Counted from the first letter of the stretch, positions 34,465 to 42,203 are shown. The stretch: 64,000 nt of DNA from Candidatus Gastranaerophilales bacterium (GCA_944326565.1 CALVEL010000001.1:62001-126000), one strand, 5' to 3'. Numbers and translations are program-made. Notes: a model not told the origin generated them from the letters alone.

Positions 34465-35191
34465 ATGAAAAAGCGCACTATGACTGGATTTATGGGGGGG
34501 GGGGGCACCCGAGAATAACGCTCCTGTAAAGGTTAAAGAAAAATTTTTAGGATTTACTTTAGCTGAAGTATTGATAACATTGGGGATTATTGGTGTAGTT
34601 GTCGCAATGACTTTACCGTCATTGATAGGCAAGTATCAGGAAAAGCAGTGGAAAGTAGCTTATAAAAAGGCATATTCAGGTTTTTCACAAGCATTTTTGC
34701 GATTGCAGGAAAATGGTGAATTGCTTAGTATGACACCTGAAGGTTATGATGAAAACGGAACTGCAATAAGTCCTGGAGTAGGCGAGAATTTCAAAAAGAT
34801 ATCCAAATATTTCAATGCAGTAAAGACTTGCTTTGATAATAATGCAGATGAATGCTGGGTATGCGATGAAGGACAAGCAGGATATTATTATTCATCAGCA
34901 CCTGATTATTTGGGGTGTACAAGGTCTAGTTACGCCTTTAAAGATAATTCAGGTATGGCGTGGTATCTATATAGAAATACAGAATGGCCTATTTTAGTTG
35001 ATGTAAACGGAGATAAAAGACCTAATAGATTAGGTCAGGATCGTTTTGTAATGCGTTTTGCTGATAGTAGAGATGCAGGTAATAATTATGCATCAGAAGC
35101 AAATGTTATTAAACCTTTGAGTGATATAGAGGAAAAAGGTCGTTGGTGTCCTAGCGGTCATTGTCTTTATACAACTTGGCTTTTGCATTAG
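34465..35191 (+). CDS. Prepilin-like protein, member 4, out of frame at a G12 tract
   Basis: A prepilin-like locus whose 5' part is out of frame with the rest. ATG 34465, preceded by AAGGAG, reads MKKRTMTGFMGGGG and stops at 34516. The pilin frame from 34484 on reads through GGGAPENNAPVK, then LG|FTLAEVLITLGIIGVVVAMTLPS, but has no ATG or GTG start after a TGA at 34481. Losing one G (12 to 11) would join the two and give a 29-residue leader ending in Gly. The body is closely related to the minus-strand gene at 40233. As sequenced, the gene should be off. A base-count error in the tract is the main alternative. Confidence 0.8.
34494..34505 (+). repeat. G12 homopolymer tract 3 (G12-CACCCG)
   Basis: Twelve Gs followed by CACCCG, ten codons after ATG 34465. 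After CACCCG the sequence GAGAATAACGCTCCTG closely matches the AAAATAAGCTCCTG after tract 1, so the shared motif extends about 20 bases beyond the Gs. Confidence 0.95.
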
Positions 35192-35247
35192 TCAAAAAAA
35201 AAGGGAGCTGAATTGCCCCCGTTGGAATTAAGAATAGCTGGAAGTAT

Positions 35248-35290
35248 GAAAAAGATTATCTTTATTTAACAGGAAGATAATCTTTTCTTC
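35248..35290 (+). terminator. Terminator-like hairpin after prepilin-like gene 4
   Basis: GAAAAAGATTATCTT and AAGATAATCTTTTC form a stem of about 13 bp with an 11-base loop, followed by TTC-rich sequence. It lies in the 380-base gap between the prepilin-like gene and the next small gene. Confidence 0.65.
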
Positions 35291-35371
35291 AATTAACCGG
35301 TTAAGCAATATTTAAATATTGAAAATAGCTCAGCAAGAGAATAAAAATAATAGAAGCATGGGTATTTTTCA

Positions 35372-35424
35372 TAGAAAAGTGTAAAAAAAACACTTTAAAA
35401 TAAGTGAAGATTTTACACTTTATC
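35372..35424 (+). promoter_or_regulatory. Inverted repeat upstream of the 98-aa gene promoter
   Basis: AAAGTGTAAAA is repeated in inverted form as TTTTACACTTT after about 25 bases, upstream of a strong promoter. A further AAGTGTT/AACACTT hairpin sits in the leader at 35526-35544. It could be an operator or part of a longer RNA. Confidence 0.5.
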
Positions 35425-35481
35425 CCTCAGATTAAGTTATGACAATGATATTGACCTCTTTACAAAAGTTCACAAAAGGGG

Positions 35482-35510
35482 TTGACAAATAAATTATTCT
35501 AGTTTATAGT
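35482..35510 (+). promoter_or_regulatory. Strong sigma-70-type promoter of the 98-aa protein gene
   Basis: A perfect TTGACA and TATAGT are separated by 17 bases. The start codon is 62 bases after the -10 element, and the leader carries a hairpin and a strong ribosome site (AGAGAGGAGG). Confidence 0.8.
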
Positions 35511-35571
35511 GAAATTGTAAGGATGAAGTGTTAAATAAACACTTAATAAAACCTCAGAGAGGAGGATAAAG

Positions 35572-35868
35572 ATGAAAATAGATAGAATCCAAAACACATT
35601 AAACAACAGAAAGTACATCTCATTCGGCGAAGGCAATATGAATAACATTACACCGAGTGTCGCTATCCTTGCTTTACAAAACCCCAATGCAAAAATCAAT
35701 TTCGAAAACGATTTGAACCGTTCAAAAAGAGCTGATATGGTTCAAAACCCAAATATATTAACAGCTTTTGCAAACAAAGTAAGCAGAGCTATCAACGAGT
35801 TTAAAAGATCAAACAATGACAAAAACATTCATCCGAGTGTTGCAGGTCATATAAATTACGCTGCATAG
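35572..35868 (+). CDS. Small protein of 98 residues, unknown function, strongly expressed
   Basis: No family is recognised. The sequence has NRKYISFGEGN near the N-terminus, then two related stretches, NITPSVAILALQ and NIHPSVAGHINYAA. It is basic with helical central part (TAFANKVSRAINEFKRSNNDK). There is no signal peptide or membrane helix. The promoter and ribosome site are among the strongest in the window, so the product is probably abundant. The ISFG element also appears in other uncharacterised proteins of this lineage in my general impression, which is inference. Confidence 0.65.
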   Translation: MKIDRIQNTLNNRKYISFGEGNMNNITPSVAILALQNPNAKINFENDLNRSKRADMVQNPNILTAFANKVSRAINEFKRSNNDKNIHPSVAGHINYAA

Positions 35869-35999
35869 TTCAGCTTATCAGACAAGAGTTATAATTAGAC
35901 ATTTACCCACCAGACTAAATTATTTTTACCCCAATAACCATACACTTTTTTCATAGCTTGATTTATCTTAATTCTTGAATAAGAAAGGAAAATCAAGTT

Positions 36000-36383
36000 A
36001 TGAATGACAAAGTGCAAGATCTGCGCAGAAACTCTATTGAAGCGCAGAATTATTTTACTAAAAATTTAGCTTATACAATAGGACCTATTGAGTTGAAAAA
36101 CCTTATGGACGAAGGCGAAATTAATCTTATTGATGTGAGACGCTTAGAAGACTTTCAAATTGCCCATATACCGAGTGCGATATCTATTCCTAAGGATGAA
36201 ATTGAAAATAATTTCGATAAAATTTCAAAAGAAAAAGTGAATGTTGTTTATTGCTATAATCAGCAATGTCACCTTGGGGCAAGAGCAGCACTGATTCTTG
36301 CAGAATATAATTATCCTGTTGTTCTGTTAGAAGGTGGTTTTCAAGTCTGGACGGAAGATTTTAGATTTGCTACAGTGTCTTAA
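36000..36383 (+). CDS. Rhodanese-like sulfurtransferase domain protein
   Basis: A single 127-residue rhodanese domain. The fold signature is LIDVRRLEDFQIAHIPSAISIP, followed by VVYCYNQQCHLGARAALILAEYNYPVVLLEGGFQVW. The active-site cysteine would be the one in YNQQCHLGARA, with the loop NQQCHLGA replacing the usual CxxGxR. The C-terminal LEGGFQVW is typical of the family. It may carry persulfide sulfur; the partner is unknown. A bidirectional terminator follows. Confidence 0.85.
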   Translation: MNDKVQDLRRNSIEAQNYFTKNLAYTIGPIELKNLMDEGEINLIDVRRLEDFQIAHIPSAISIPKDEIENNFDKISKEKVNVVYCYNQQCHLGARAALILAEYNYPVVLLEGGFQVWTEDFRFATVS

Positions 36384-36386
36384 CTT

Positions 36387-36419
36387 AAAGGCGGAATAGT
36401 TCAACTGTTCCGCTTTTTT
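36387..36419. terminator. Bidirectional terminator after the rhodanese gene
   Basis: GCGGAATAGTT and AACTGTTCCGC form an 11-bp stem (one G-U), flanked by A and T runs. It serves both convergent genes. Confidence 0.85.
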
Positions 36420-37122
36420 AAACCTCTGCCCCGCCTTCATTTTGGATTTTATCTAAGACTTTTTTGCTTCCTTCAATTGATTTTGCATAATTTGTTGTAA
36501 AATCAATAGCTTCATTATCCCTTGCAATTGCTTCTTTTAGACCTGTCATCTCATCCAGTGTAAGGTTTTCTAGTCCTTTGGTATCTGAAGAGTTCAGGTA
36601 TTTTCTGAATAGCTTTTGAGCTTTGTAGTCAAAACCTGGCAGCCCGCGATATAGTGAATACCATTTATAAAATTGATGCAGCATATAATACGGGTCAATT
36701 TCACCGTCTCTTAAAATAAACATAGGCTTTGTTTTCAGTGAAATCCCACAGTCTGTTAAAATATTTATATATAAAGCTTCCAGTCCTTTCAACTCACATA
36801 CAAGCCCCTCATCTTCATTAATCAAAGCCAAAATTTTGTCGGCATTTGCAATTTTGACCACACTTGTACCATGTGCTTTTATGTATTCTAGTAGCATATA
36901 AGGATTGTTTTTTACGCCTGAAACTATCTCTGTGACAGATTTTAAGACTATTTCTTTATTTAGTTCTGTTTGCGCAGAAATCGTTACTGTCACGTTAGGT
37001 GATAAAAAGGTTTTGGATGTCTTGTTATTGGCTCTTACCTTTAAATGCTTGTCTAATCTTACTTCCAGTTGTTTTTCCTTTAGTTTTAAGAAAAAATATA
37101 TCAATTTTTTTAGAATATTCAT
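36418..37122 (-). CDS. Protein of 234 residues, unknown function
   Basis: I do not recognise a domain. The N-terminus (MNILKKLIYFFLKLKEKQLEVRL) is amphipathic rather than a signal peptide and could lie on a membrane. The rest is mostly helical, with a conserved-looking DGEIDPYYMLHQFYKWYSLYRGLPGFDYKAQKLFRKYL. The gene ends at a shared terminator, and its 5' end lies upstream of the adhE promoter region in divergent orientation. Confidence 0.6.
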   Translation of the reverse strand: MNILKKLIYFFLKLKEKQLEVRLDKHLKVRANNKTSKTFLSPNVTVTISAQTELNKEIVLKSVTEIVSGVKNNPYMLLEYIKAHGTSVVKIANADKILALINEDEGLVCELKGLEALYINILTDCGISLKTKPMFILRDGEIDPYYMLHQFYKWYSLYRGLPGFDYKAQKLFRKYLNSSDTKGLENLTLDEMTGLKEAIARDNEAIDFTTNYAKSIEGSKKVLDKIQNEGGAEV

Positions 37123-37208
37123 AAAAACAGTATATTATATTTTATTAATAAGTCTTTCATCTGAACAATGTAAATATTAAATTTGTATAAAGATTGTAAA
37201 AAATACAC

Positions 37209-37237
37209 TTGCTTTTGTTGTGTATTTATCTTATAAT
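37209..37237 (+). promoter_or_regulatory. adhE promoter
   Basis: TTGCTT and TATAAT are separated by exactly 17 bases, about 107 bases before the adhE ATG. The predicted transcription start is near 37243, inside a Rex-like operator. Confidence 0.75.
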
Positions 37238-37241
37238 GTAA

Positions 37242-37259
37242 TTGTGAAATAATTCACGA
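37242..37259 (+). promoter_or_regulatory. Rex-like redox operator overlapping the adhE transcription start
   Basis: TTGTGAA-ATAA-TTCACGA is a near-perfect match to the known Rex box (TTGTGAAnnnnTTCACAA, one mismatch). It lies immediately after the -10 element, where a repressor would block initiation. Rex is known to control adhE in fermentative Gram-positive bacteria by sensing NADH/NAD. The rex gene itself is not in this window. Confidence 0.75.
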
Positions 37260-37343
37260 ATTGAAATTTTGGTATTATTTGCTAAAATAGATTTACGGAA
37301 TAATAAAATAGCAATTGTCAAGTTACATTAAGGAGAAATAATT

Positions 37344-40016
37344 ATGACAACAAAAAGCAAAAAGACAGTTGAAAACCTAGAAAAGGCTTTGAATAAGTCA
37401 AACTTGGTAGACAACGCAGAGCAATTGGAATTGCTTATTGAAAGAGTAAAAAAAGCTCAAAAAATTTATGCAACATTTACACAAGAACAAGTTGATGCAA
37501 TTTTTAAAGCAGCGGCTACAGCAGCTGATAAAGCACGTATTCCTCTAGCAAGAATGGCTGTAGAAGAAACCGGAATGGGTGTATTGGAAGATAAAATTAT
37601 TAAAAACCACTTTGCATCAGAATACATCTATAACAAACACAAAAATGCTAAAACTTGCGGTATTATAAAAGAAGATAAAGCTAACGGTATCAAAATAGTT
37701 GCAGAACCTTTGGGTGTAATTGCAGGTATTGTACCTACAACTAACCCGACTTCAACTGCGATATTCAAATCATTGATAGCTTTAAAAACAAGAAACGCAA
37801 TAATTTTCTCACCACACCCGAGAGCAACAAAATGTACAATAGCAGCAGCAAGATTAGTTTTGGAAGCTGCAGTTAAAGCAGGAGCTCCGGAAGATATTAT
37901 CGGTTGGATTGATCAGCCTGCAATCGAATTGACAAACCAATTAATTAAACATGATTCAATTTCTTGTATCTTGGCAACAGGCGGTCCGGGAATGGTAAAA
38001 GCAGCTTATTCATCAGGAAACCCTGCATTGGGTGTAGGTCCTGGAAACGCTGCAGCTGTAATTGATGAAACTGCTGATATTAAAATGGCTGTATCTTCAA
38101 TTATGATGTCAAAAACATTCGATAATGGTATGATTTGTGCGTCAGAACAATCAGTAGTTGTTGTTGATAAAGTATATGAAGAAGTTAAAAAAGAATTTAT
38201 ATACAGAGGTGCATATCTTCTAAGTGCAGCTGATGAAAAGAAAATGATAGATTTACCATTCATCGACCCGAAACGTGGTACTGCACATCCTGATATTGTA
38301 GGTCAGCCAGCACACAGAATTGCTGAGTTAGCGGGATTTAAAGTTCCTCAAACAGCAAAAATTTTATTGGCAGAAAGACCTTCAGTAGATTGGGAAGATC
38401 CATTCTCAAGAGAAAAATTGTCACCAGTATTGACGATGTACAGAGCAAAAGATTTTGCAGAAGCTACTGAAATGACTTATGAATTAGTATCAAAAGGCGG
38501 AGCGGGTCACTCAGCAGATTTATATACAGATACCCGCAGTCAGGAAAGAGTAGACAAATTTGCAGAAAAAATGCCTGCTTGTCGTGTATTGATTAACTCA
38601 CCATCAGCACAAGGCGGTATTGGTGATTTATATAACTTTAAACTTGAACCGTCACTTTCATTAGGCTGCGGTTCTTGGGGTAAAAACGCTATATCAGGTA
38701 ATATCGGCGTTGAAAATTTATTGAACTACAAGACAGTCGCTGAAAGGAGAGAAAATATGCTATGGTTCAAAGTTCCTCCGAAAGTTTACTTTAAAAGAGG
38801 TGCAGTTGACCTTGCTCTTCGTGAACTTCAGGGTAAAAAACGTGCTTTCATTGTTACAGACAGATTCTTATTCAATTCTGGAGCAGTTGACAGCATAGTT
38901 AATGTATTAGATGAAATCGGAATCGATCATCAAATTTTCTTTGATGTAAAACCAGATCCAACATTATCTACAATCAATCAAGCAATGGAAATCATAAGAC
39001 CATATGAACCTGATGTAATTATTTCATTAGGCGGCGGGTCTCCTATGGATGCTGCAAAAATTATGTGGTTAATGTATGAACAACCTGATACTGTATTTGA
39101 AGATATTTCAATGAGATTTATGGATATCAGAAAGAGAATTTGCAGAATACCAGAATTAGGCAGAAAAGCTACAATGGTTGCAATTCCGACAACATCAGGT
39201 ACAGGTTCAGAAGTAACACCTTTTGCAATCATTACAGATGATGAAACTCATGTAAAATATGCGATTGCAGATTATGCATTGACACCGAATATGGCAATTA
39301 TTGATCCTAACTTTGTTGATGGAATGCCTAAAGGTTTGACAGCTGCTTCTGGTATTGATGCTTTAGTTCACTCAATTGAAGCATATGTATCAGCAATGGC
39401 TACAAACTTCACTAATTCAAATGCATTGGAAGCTACAAAATTGGTATTCAGATATTTGGAAAGATCTTGGTCTGAAGGTGCTAATGATCCGATAGCAAGA
39501 GAAAAAATGCACTATGCTGCAACTATTGCAGGTATGGCATTTGCAAATGCATTCTTAGGATTGTGCCACTCTATGGCTCACAAATTAGGTGCTATGTTTA
39601 ATGTACCTCACGGTGTAGCTAACGCATTGTTAATTAGACAGGTAATCAAATATAATGCTGTTGATTGTCCGAAAAAACAATGTATATTCCCTCAATACAA
39701 ATTCCCGAACGCAAAAGCAAAATATGCTCAAATTGCAGATGAATTAGGTTTGGGTGGAAAAACTGATGATGAAAAAGTTCAATTGTTAATTGATGCAATT
39801 GACAAATTGATGAAGGCTGTAAATCTTCCAAATTCAATCAAAGACTTTGGTGTTAAAGAAGCAGACTTTAATGCTAAGTTAGATGAAATGGTAGAATTGG
39901 CATTTGACGATCAATGTACAGGTGCTAACCCGGCTTATCCGTTGATGGAAGATATCAAAGCTATTTACAAAGATGCATTTAACGGTGTTGTAAGAGATTA
40001 CTACACTACAAAATAG
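37344..40016 (+). CDS. adhE: Bifunctional aldehyde-alcohol dehydrogenase AdhE
   Basis: An 890-residue fusion that converts acetyl-CoA to ethanol through acetaldehyde, reoxidising two NADH. The N-terminal half (about 25-430) is the CoA-acylating aldehyde dehydrogenase, with ATGGPGMVKAAYSSGNPALGVGPGN and the catalytic Cys in NGMICASEQSVVV. A linker at about 440-460 leads to an iron-dependent alcohol dehydrogenase (about 470-880), with GGGSPMDAAK for NAD binding and SGIDALVHSIEAYVS plus LCHSMAHKLG for metal binding. This indicates fermentative growth. A hairpin terminator follows. Confidence 0.98.
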   Translation: MTTKSKKTVENLEKALNKSNLVDNAEQLELLIERVKKAQKIYATFTQEQVDAIFKAAATAADKARIPLARMAVEETGMGVLEDKIIKNHFASEYIYNKHKNAKTCGIIKEDKANGIKIVAEPLGVIAGIVPTTNPTSTAIFKSLIALKTRNAIIFSPHPRATKCTIAAARLVLEAAVKAGAPEDIIGWIDQPAIELTNQLIKHDSISCILATGGPGMVKAAYSSGNPALGVGPGNAAAVIDETADIKMAVSSIMMSKTFDNGMICASEQSVVVVDKVYEEVKKEFIYRGAYLLSAADEKKMIDLPFIDPKRGTAHPDIVGQPAHRIAELAGFKVPQTAKILLAERPSVDWEDPFSREKLSPVLTMYRAKDFAEATEMTYELVSKGGAGHSADLYTDTRSQERVDKFAEKMPACRVLINSPSAQGGIGDLYNFKLEPSLSLGCGSWGKNAISGNIGVENLLNYKTVAERRENMLWFKVPPKVYFKRGAVDLALRELQGKKRAFIVTDRFLFNSGAVDSIVNVLDEIGIDHQIFFDVKPDPTLSTINQAMEIIRPYEPDVIISLGGGSPMDAAKIMWLMYEQPDTVFEDISMRFMDIRKRICRIPELGRKATMVAIPTTSGTGSEVTPFAIITDDETHVKYAIADYALTPNMAIIDPNFVDGMPKGLTAASGIDALVHSIEAYVSAMATNFTNSNALEATKLVFRYLERSWSEGANDPIAREKMHYAATIAGMAFANAFLGLCHSMAHKLGAMFNVPHGVANALLIRQVIKYNAVDCPKKQCIFPQYKFPNAKAKYAQIADELGLGGKTDDEKVQLLIDAIDKLMKAVNLPNSIKDFGVKEADFNAKLDEMVELAFDDQCTGANPAYPLMEDIKAIYKDAFNGVVRDYYTTK

Positions 40017-40040
40017 CATTTTATAATATTGTTAATATGA

Positions 40041-40073
40041 AAAAAGGAACTGCCATTTGGCAGTTCCTTTTTA
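40041..40073 (+). terminator. Rho-independent terminator after adhE
   Basis: AAAAAGGAACTGCC and GGCAGTTCCTTTTT form a perfect stem with a four-base loop. Confidence 0.93.
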
Positions 40074-40111
40074 TGTAATTACCCCTTCATACAATGAACA
40101 TTATAGGGCAC

Positions 40112-40178
40112 CGTCATTCTGAGGGCAAAGCACGAAGAATCTTTTTATTTATATACTTTGCTAACGCTCAGTATGACG
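40112..40178. repeat. Short palindromic intergenic element (CGTCATTCTGAG type)
   Basis: CGTCATTCTGAG (40112-40123) and CTCAGTATGACG (40167-40178) are inverted copies with 11 of 12 matches, enclosing AAGAATCTTTTTATT. This resembles REP-like or MITE-like intergenic repeats known in many bacterial genomes. It lies between adhE and the 3' end of a prepilin-like gene. Confidence 0.6.
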
Positions 40179-40232
40179 TTGTTTTGAAAAATTTTGTAGA
40201 ATTTGCTGTATCAATCACTTTTCTTATGGGAG

Positions 40233-40889
40233 TTACTCCAAAAGCCATGTTTTATAAAGACAGTTGCCGCTTGGACACCAGCGTACCTTCATCGTGTAAT
40301 CTTCAAACGGTGCTATTCTGTCAATATGTTCATCGTAATTTCCGCCTTCTTTTGAGGCAAACTTCATCACAAACCTATCCTGACCAAGCCTGTTCGGCCG
40401 TTTATCCCCGTTTACATCCACCAAAATCGGGTATTCTACATTTCTATACAAATACCATGCCATCCCCGAAGCATCCACAAAAGAATAACTTGTTTTATAG
40501 CATCCAAGCCAATCAGGAGCACCTCCGCCTATATATCCGGACTGTCCCTCTTCACAAACCCAGCATTCATCCGCATTATTGTCAAAACATGTTTTTACAG
40601 TGTTGAAATACTTTGATATTGTTTTAAAATTCTCGCCGATTGCATCTGAAACAACCAATGTTGTTCCGGAATCAGTTTCTACATCATATGTATTTGAAAT
40701 ATCCTCAAATTCGCCGTTTTGCTGAACCCGCAGCAGAGCCTGAGATATGCCTGAATAAGCTTTTTTATAGGCGACTTTCCACTGTTTTTCTTGATATTTG
40801 CCTATTAAAGAAGGCAGAGTCATAGCAATAACGACTCCAAGAATGCCAAGGGTTATTAAAACTTCTGCCAAATTAAATCCTTTTTTCAA
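40233..40889 (-). CDS. Prepilin-like protein, member 5
   Basis: A 218-residue prepilin-like protein starting MKKG|FNLAEVLITLGILGVVIAMTLPS, a short class III leader with Gly before the cut. It is a close paralogue of the out-of-frame gene at 34465: both share LIGKYQEKQWKVAYKKAYSG, then TCFDNNADECWVC, YLYRN, PILVDVNGDKRPNRLGQDRF and RWCPSG. It has no G tract. The promoter is strong and framed by direct repeats, and an XRE regulator is transcribed divergently. Six to eight Cys residues suggest disulfides after export. Confidence 0.9.
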   Translation of the reverse strand: MKKGFNLAEVLITLGILGVVIAMTLPSLIGKYQEKQWKVAYKKAYSGISQALLRVQQNGEFEDISNTYDVETDSGTTLVVSDAIGENFKTISKYFNTVKTCFDNNADECWVCEEGQSGYIGGGAPDWLGCYKTSYSFVDASGMAWYLYRNVEYPILVDVNGDKRPNRLGQDRFVMKFASKEGGNYDEHIDRIAPFEDYTMKVRWCPSGNCLYKTWLLE

Positions 40890-40904
40890 AACGCCCTCCT
40901 TGAA

Positions 40905-40944
40905 ACTGCTATTTTAATTATAATTATAACAAACACTGCTATTT
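40905..40944. repeat. Direct repeats ACTGCTATTT flanking the prepilin promoter -10
   Basis: ACTGCTATTT occurs at 40905-40914 and 40935-40944, exactly 30 bases (about three helical turns) apart. The -10 element lies between them and the second copy sits in the spacer next to the -35. This is a good candidate operator for the divergent XRE protein. Confidence 0.65.
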
Positions 40945-40951
40945 TTGTCAA
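40923..40951 (-). promoter_or_regulatory. Promoter of prepilin-like gene 5
   Basis: On the minus strand TTGACA and TATAAT are separated by 17 bases, a consensus-quality promoter about 35 bases before the ATG, with AGGAGGG as ribosome site. Confidence 0.8.
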
Positions 40952-41035
40952 TATTTTAGTAGATTTTAATCAAATTAGTAATATTTTGGTATTTTGAATA
41001 TCTCCTTTAAATATAAAATTGAATAAAGGAGTATT

Positions 41036-41347
41036 ATGAATACTAAAGAACTTCTAGGGCTAAAAGTAAAAGAATTCAGAAAACAACGAAAATTAACTCA
41101 GGAAAAATTAGCTGAGATTATCGGAGTGGATAACGGTTATATTAGCAAGCTGGAGGTCGGGCAAAATTTCCCGTCCATCAGCACCTTAGAAAAAATAGCA
41201 GAGGCTCTCGGGGTGGAATTGTATGAGTTGTTCCAGTTTACTCAGGGAAAAGAAAAGGATTTTAGAAGCGAAATAATCTTTATTTATGACTCTTTGAATA
41301 AAGAAAAACAATATACCCTCTACCGTGTTGCAAAAGCTATGGAATAG
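41036..41347 (+). CDS. XRE-family transcriptional regulator divergent from a prepilin-like gene
   Basis: A 103-residue protein. Residues 8-62 are a classical XRE/Cro HTH (VKEFRKQRKLTQEKLAEIIGVDNGYISKLEVGQNFPSISTLEKIAEALGVEL). The remaining 35 residues form a short helical tail. AAAGGAG precedes the ATG. It is head-to-head with the prepilin-like gene at 40889, 146 bases apart, with direct repeats in between. Its likely role is control of that promoter. Confidence 0.88.
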   Translation: MNTKELLGLKVKEFRKQRKLTQEKLAEIIGVDNGYISKLEVGQNFPSISTLEKIAEALGVELYELFQFTQGKEKDFRSEIIFIYDSLNKEKQYTLYRVAKAME

Positions 41348-41421
41348 GATTAAGCTATTTTAATACACACTTGCGTCTTGACATTGCGGTATGTCTTTTT
41401 TATCATAAAAGAATGAGGAAC

Positions 41422-41493
41422 GGCGACATGGCCAAGTGGTAAGGCAGGAGCCTGCAAAGCTCTTATCCCCCAGTTCGAATCTGGGTGTCGCCT
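41422..41493 (+). tRNA. tRNA-Cys (anticodon GCA)
   Basis: The acceptor stem GGCGACA pairs with TGTCGCC, the anticodon loop is CTGCAAA with GCA, and the T arm has CAGTTCGAATCTG. The discriminator base is T, as expected for tRNA-Cys. CCA is not encoded; a T run follows. Confidence 0.95.
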
Positions 41494-41539
41494 TTTTTAA
41501 TTTAATAGGGGCAAGTATTTTAAATAACGGGTAGCTTTT

Positions 41540-42202
41540 ATGATCAAAAAGTTTTTTATTTTATTAGCAGTTTCATTATTAATGGCATCAAGTAGTGTTT
41601 ATGCTTCTGTTGTCGATGATTTAAAATTTAGTGGATATATAGCTGATAAAGCAGAGATTCTCAACGAAGAAACTGAAAAAAATCTTAATGAAATGTTGCA
41701 TGATTTAGCTAAAAAAACAAGCTCAGTGATAGCTATAGTTACAGTTAAATCGTTAGATGGTGAGTCAATTGATTCTGCTAATGAAAAGATTTTGGAAACT
41801 TTTGCAATTACAGATCCTGAAACTAATAAAGGATTGATTTTCTTAATTGCTCTTGATAATCGTCAGCTGCAAGTTTTGCTTGATAAAGGTCTTGTAGGTG
41901 AAGTTAAACCTGAGGACTTGAAATCTATAATAGATAAGAATGTAATTCCATTTTTTCAAACTTCAGAATATGACAAGGGTATAGTAAGAGGTACATATCT
42001 TTTGGCAGAAAAAGTAGCTAAAATTAATGGACAGACAATAGAATATAAAGCAGAAGTTCCAAAAGTACAACTTACCTTGGGTCAAGTAAATAAAAATTGG
42101 CTTTGGCTATTGCTAATACCTGTATTGGGTGCAATTGGGGGATTTTTAGCTTATTATATTACAAGAAAAAATAAAAATAGTAATACTGATCAAGAGGTAT
42201 AA
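41540..42202 (+). CDS. TPM-domain membrane protein
   Basis: A 220-residue exported protein. A signal peptide (MIKKFFILLAVSLLMASSSVYA) is followed by a TPM domain (about 30-165; ADKAEILNEETEKNLNEMLHDL, VIAIVTVKSLDGESI, GLIFLIALDNRQLQVLLDKGL). A C-terminal membrane helix lies at about 187-205. In plants and cyanobacteria related TPM proteins assist photosystem II repair or act as phosphatases; in other bacteria their role is unclear, so function is not assigned. The 76-aa gene follows two bases later. Confidence 0.85.
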   Translation: MIKKFFILLAVSLLMASSSVYASVVDDLKFSGYIADKAEILNEETEKNLNEMLHDLAKKTSSVIAIVTVKSLDGESIDSANEKILETFAITDPETNKGLIFLIALDNRQLQVLLDKGLVGEVKPEDLKSIIDKNVIPFFQTSEYDKGIVRGTYLLAEKVAKINGQTIEYKAEVPKVQLTLGQVNKNWLWLLLIPVLGAIGGFLAYYITRKNKNSNTDQEV

Positions 42203-42203
42203 A

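Noticed and set aside
40094-40606. 170-residue plus-strand ORF after adhE
   Set aside because: It is the antisense shadow of the prepilin-like gene at 40233-40889, whose minus-strand protein has clear family motifs.
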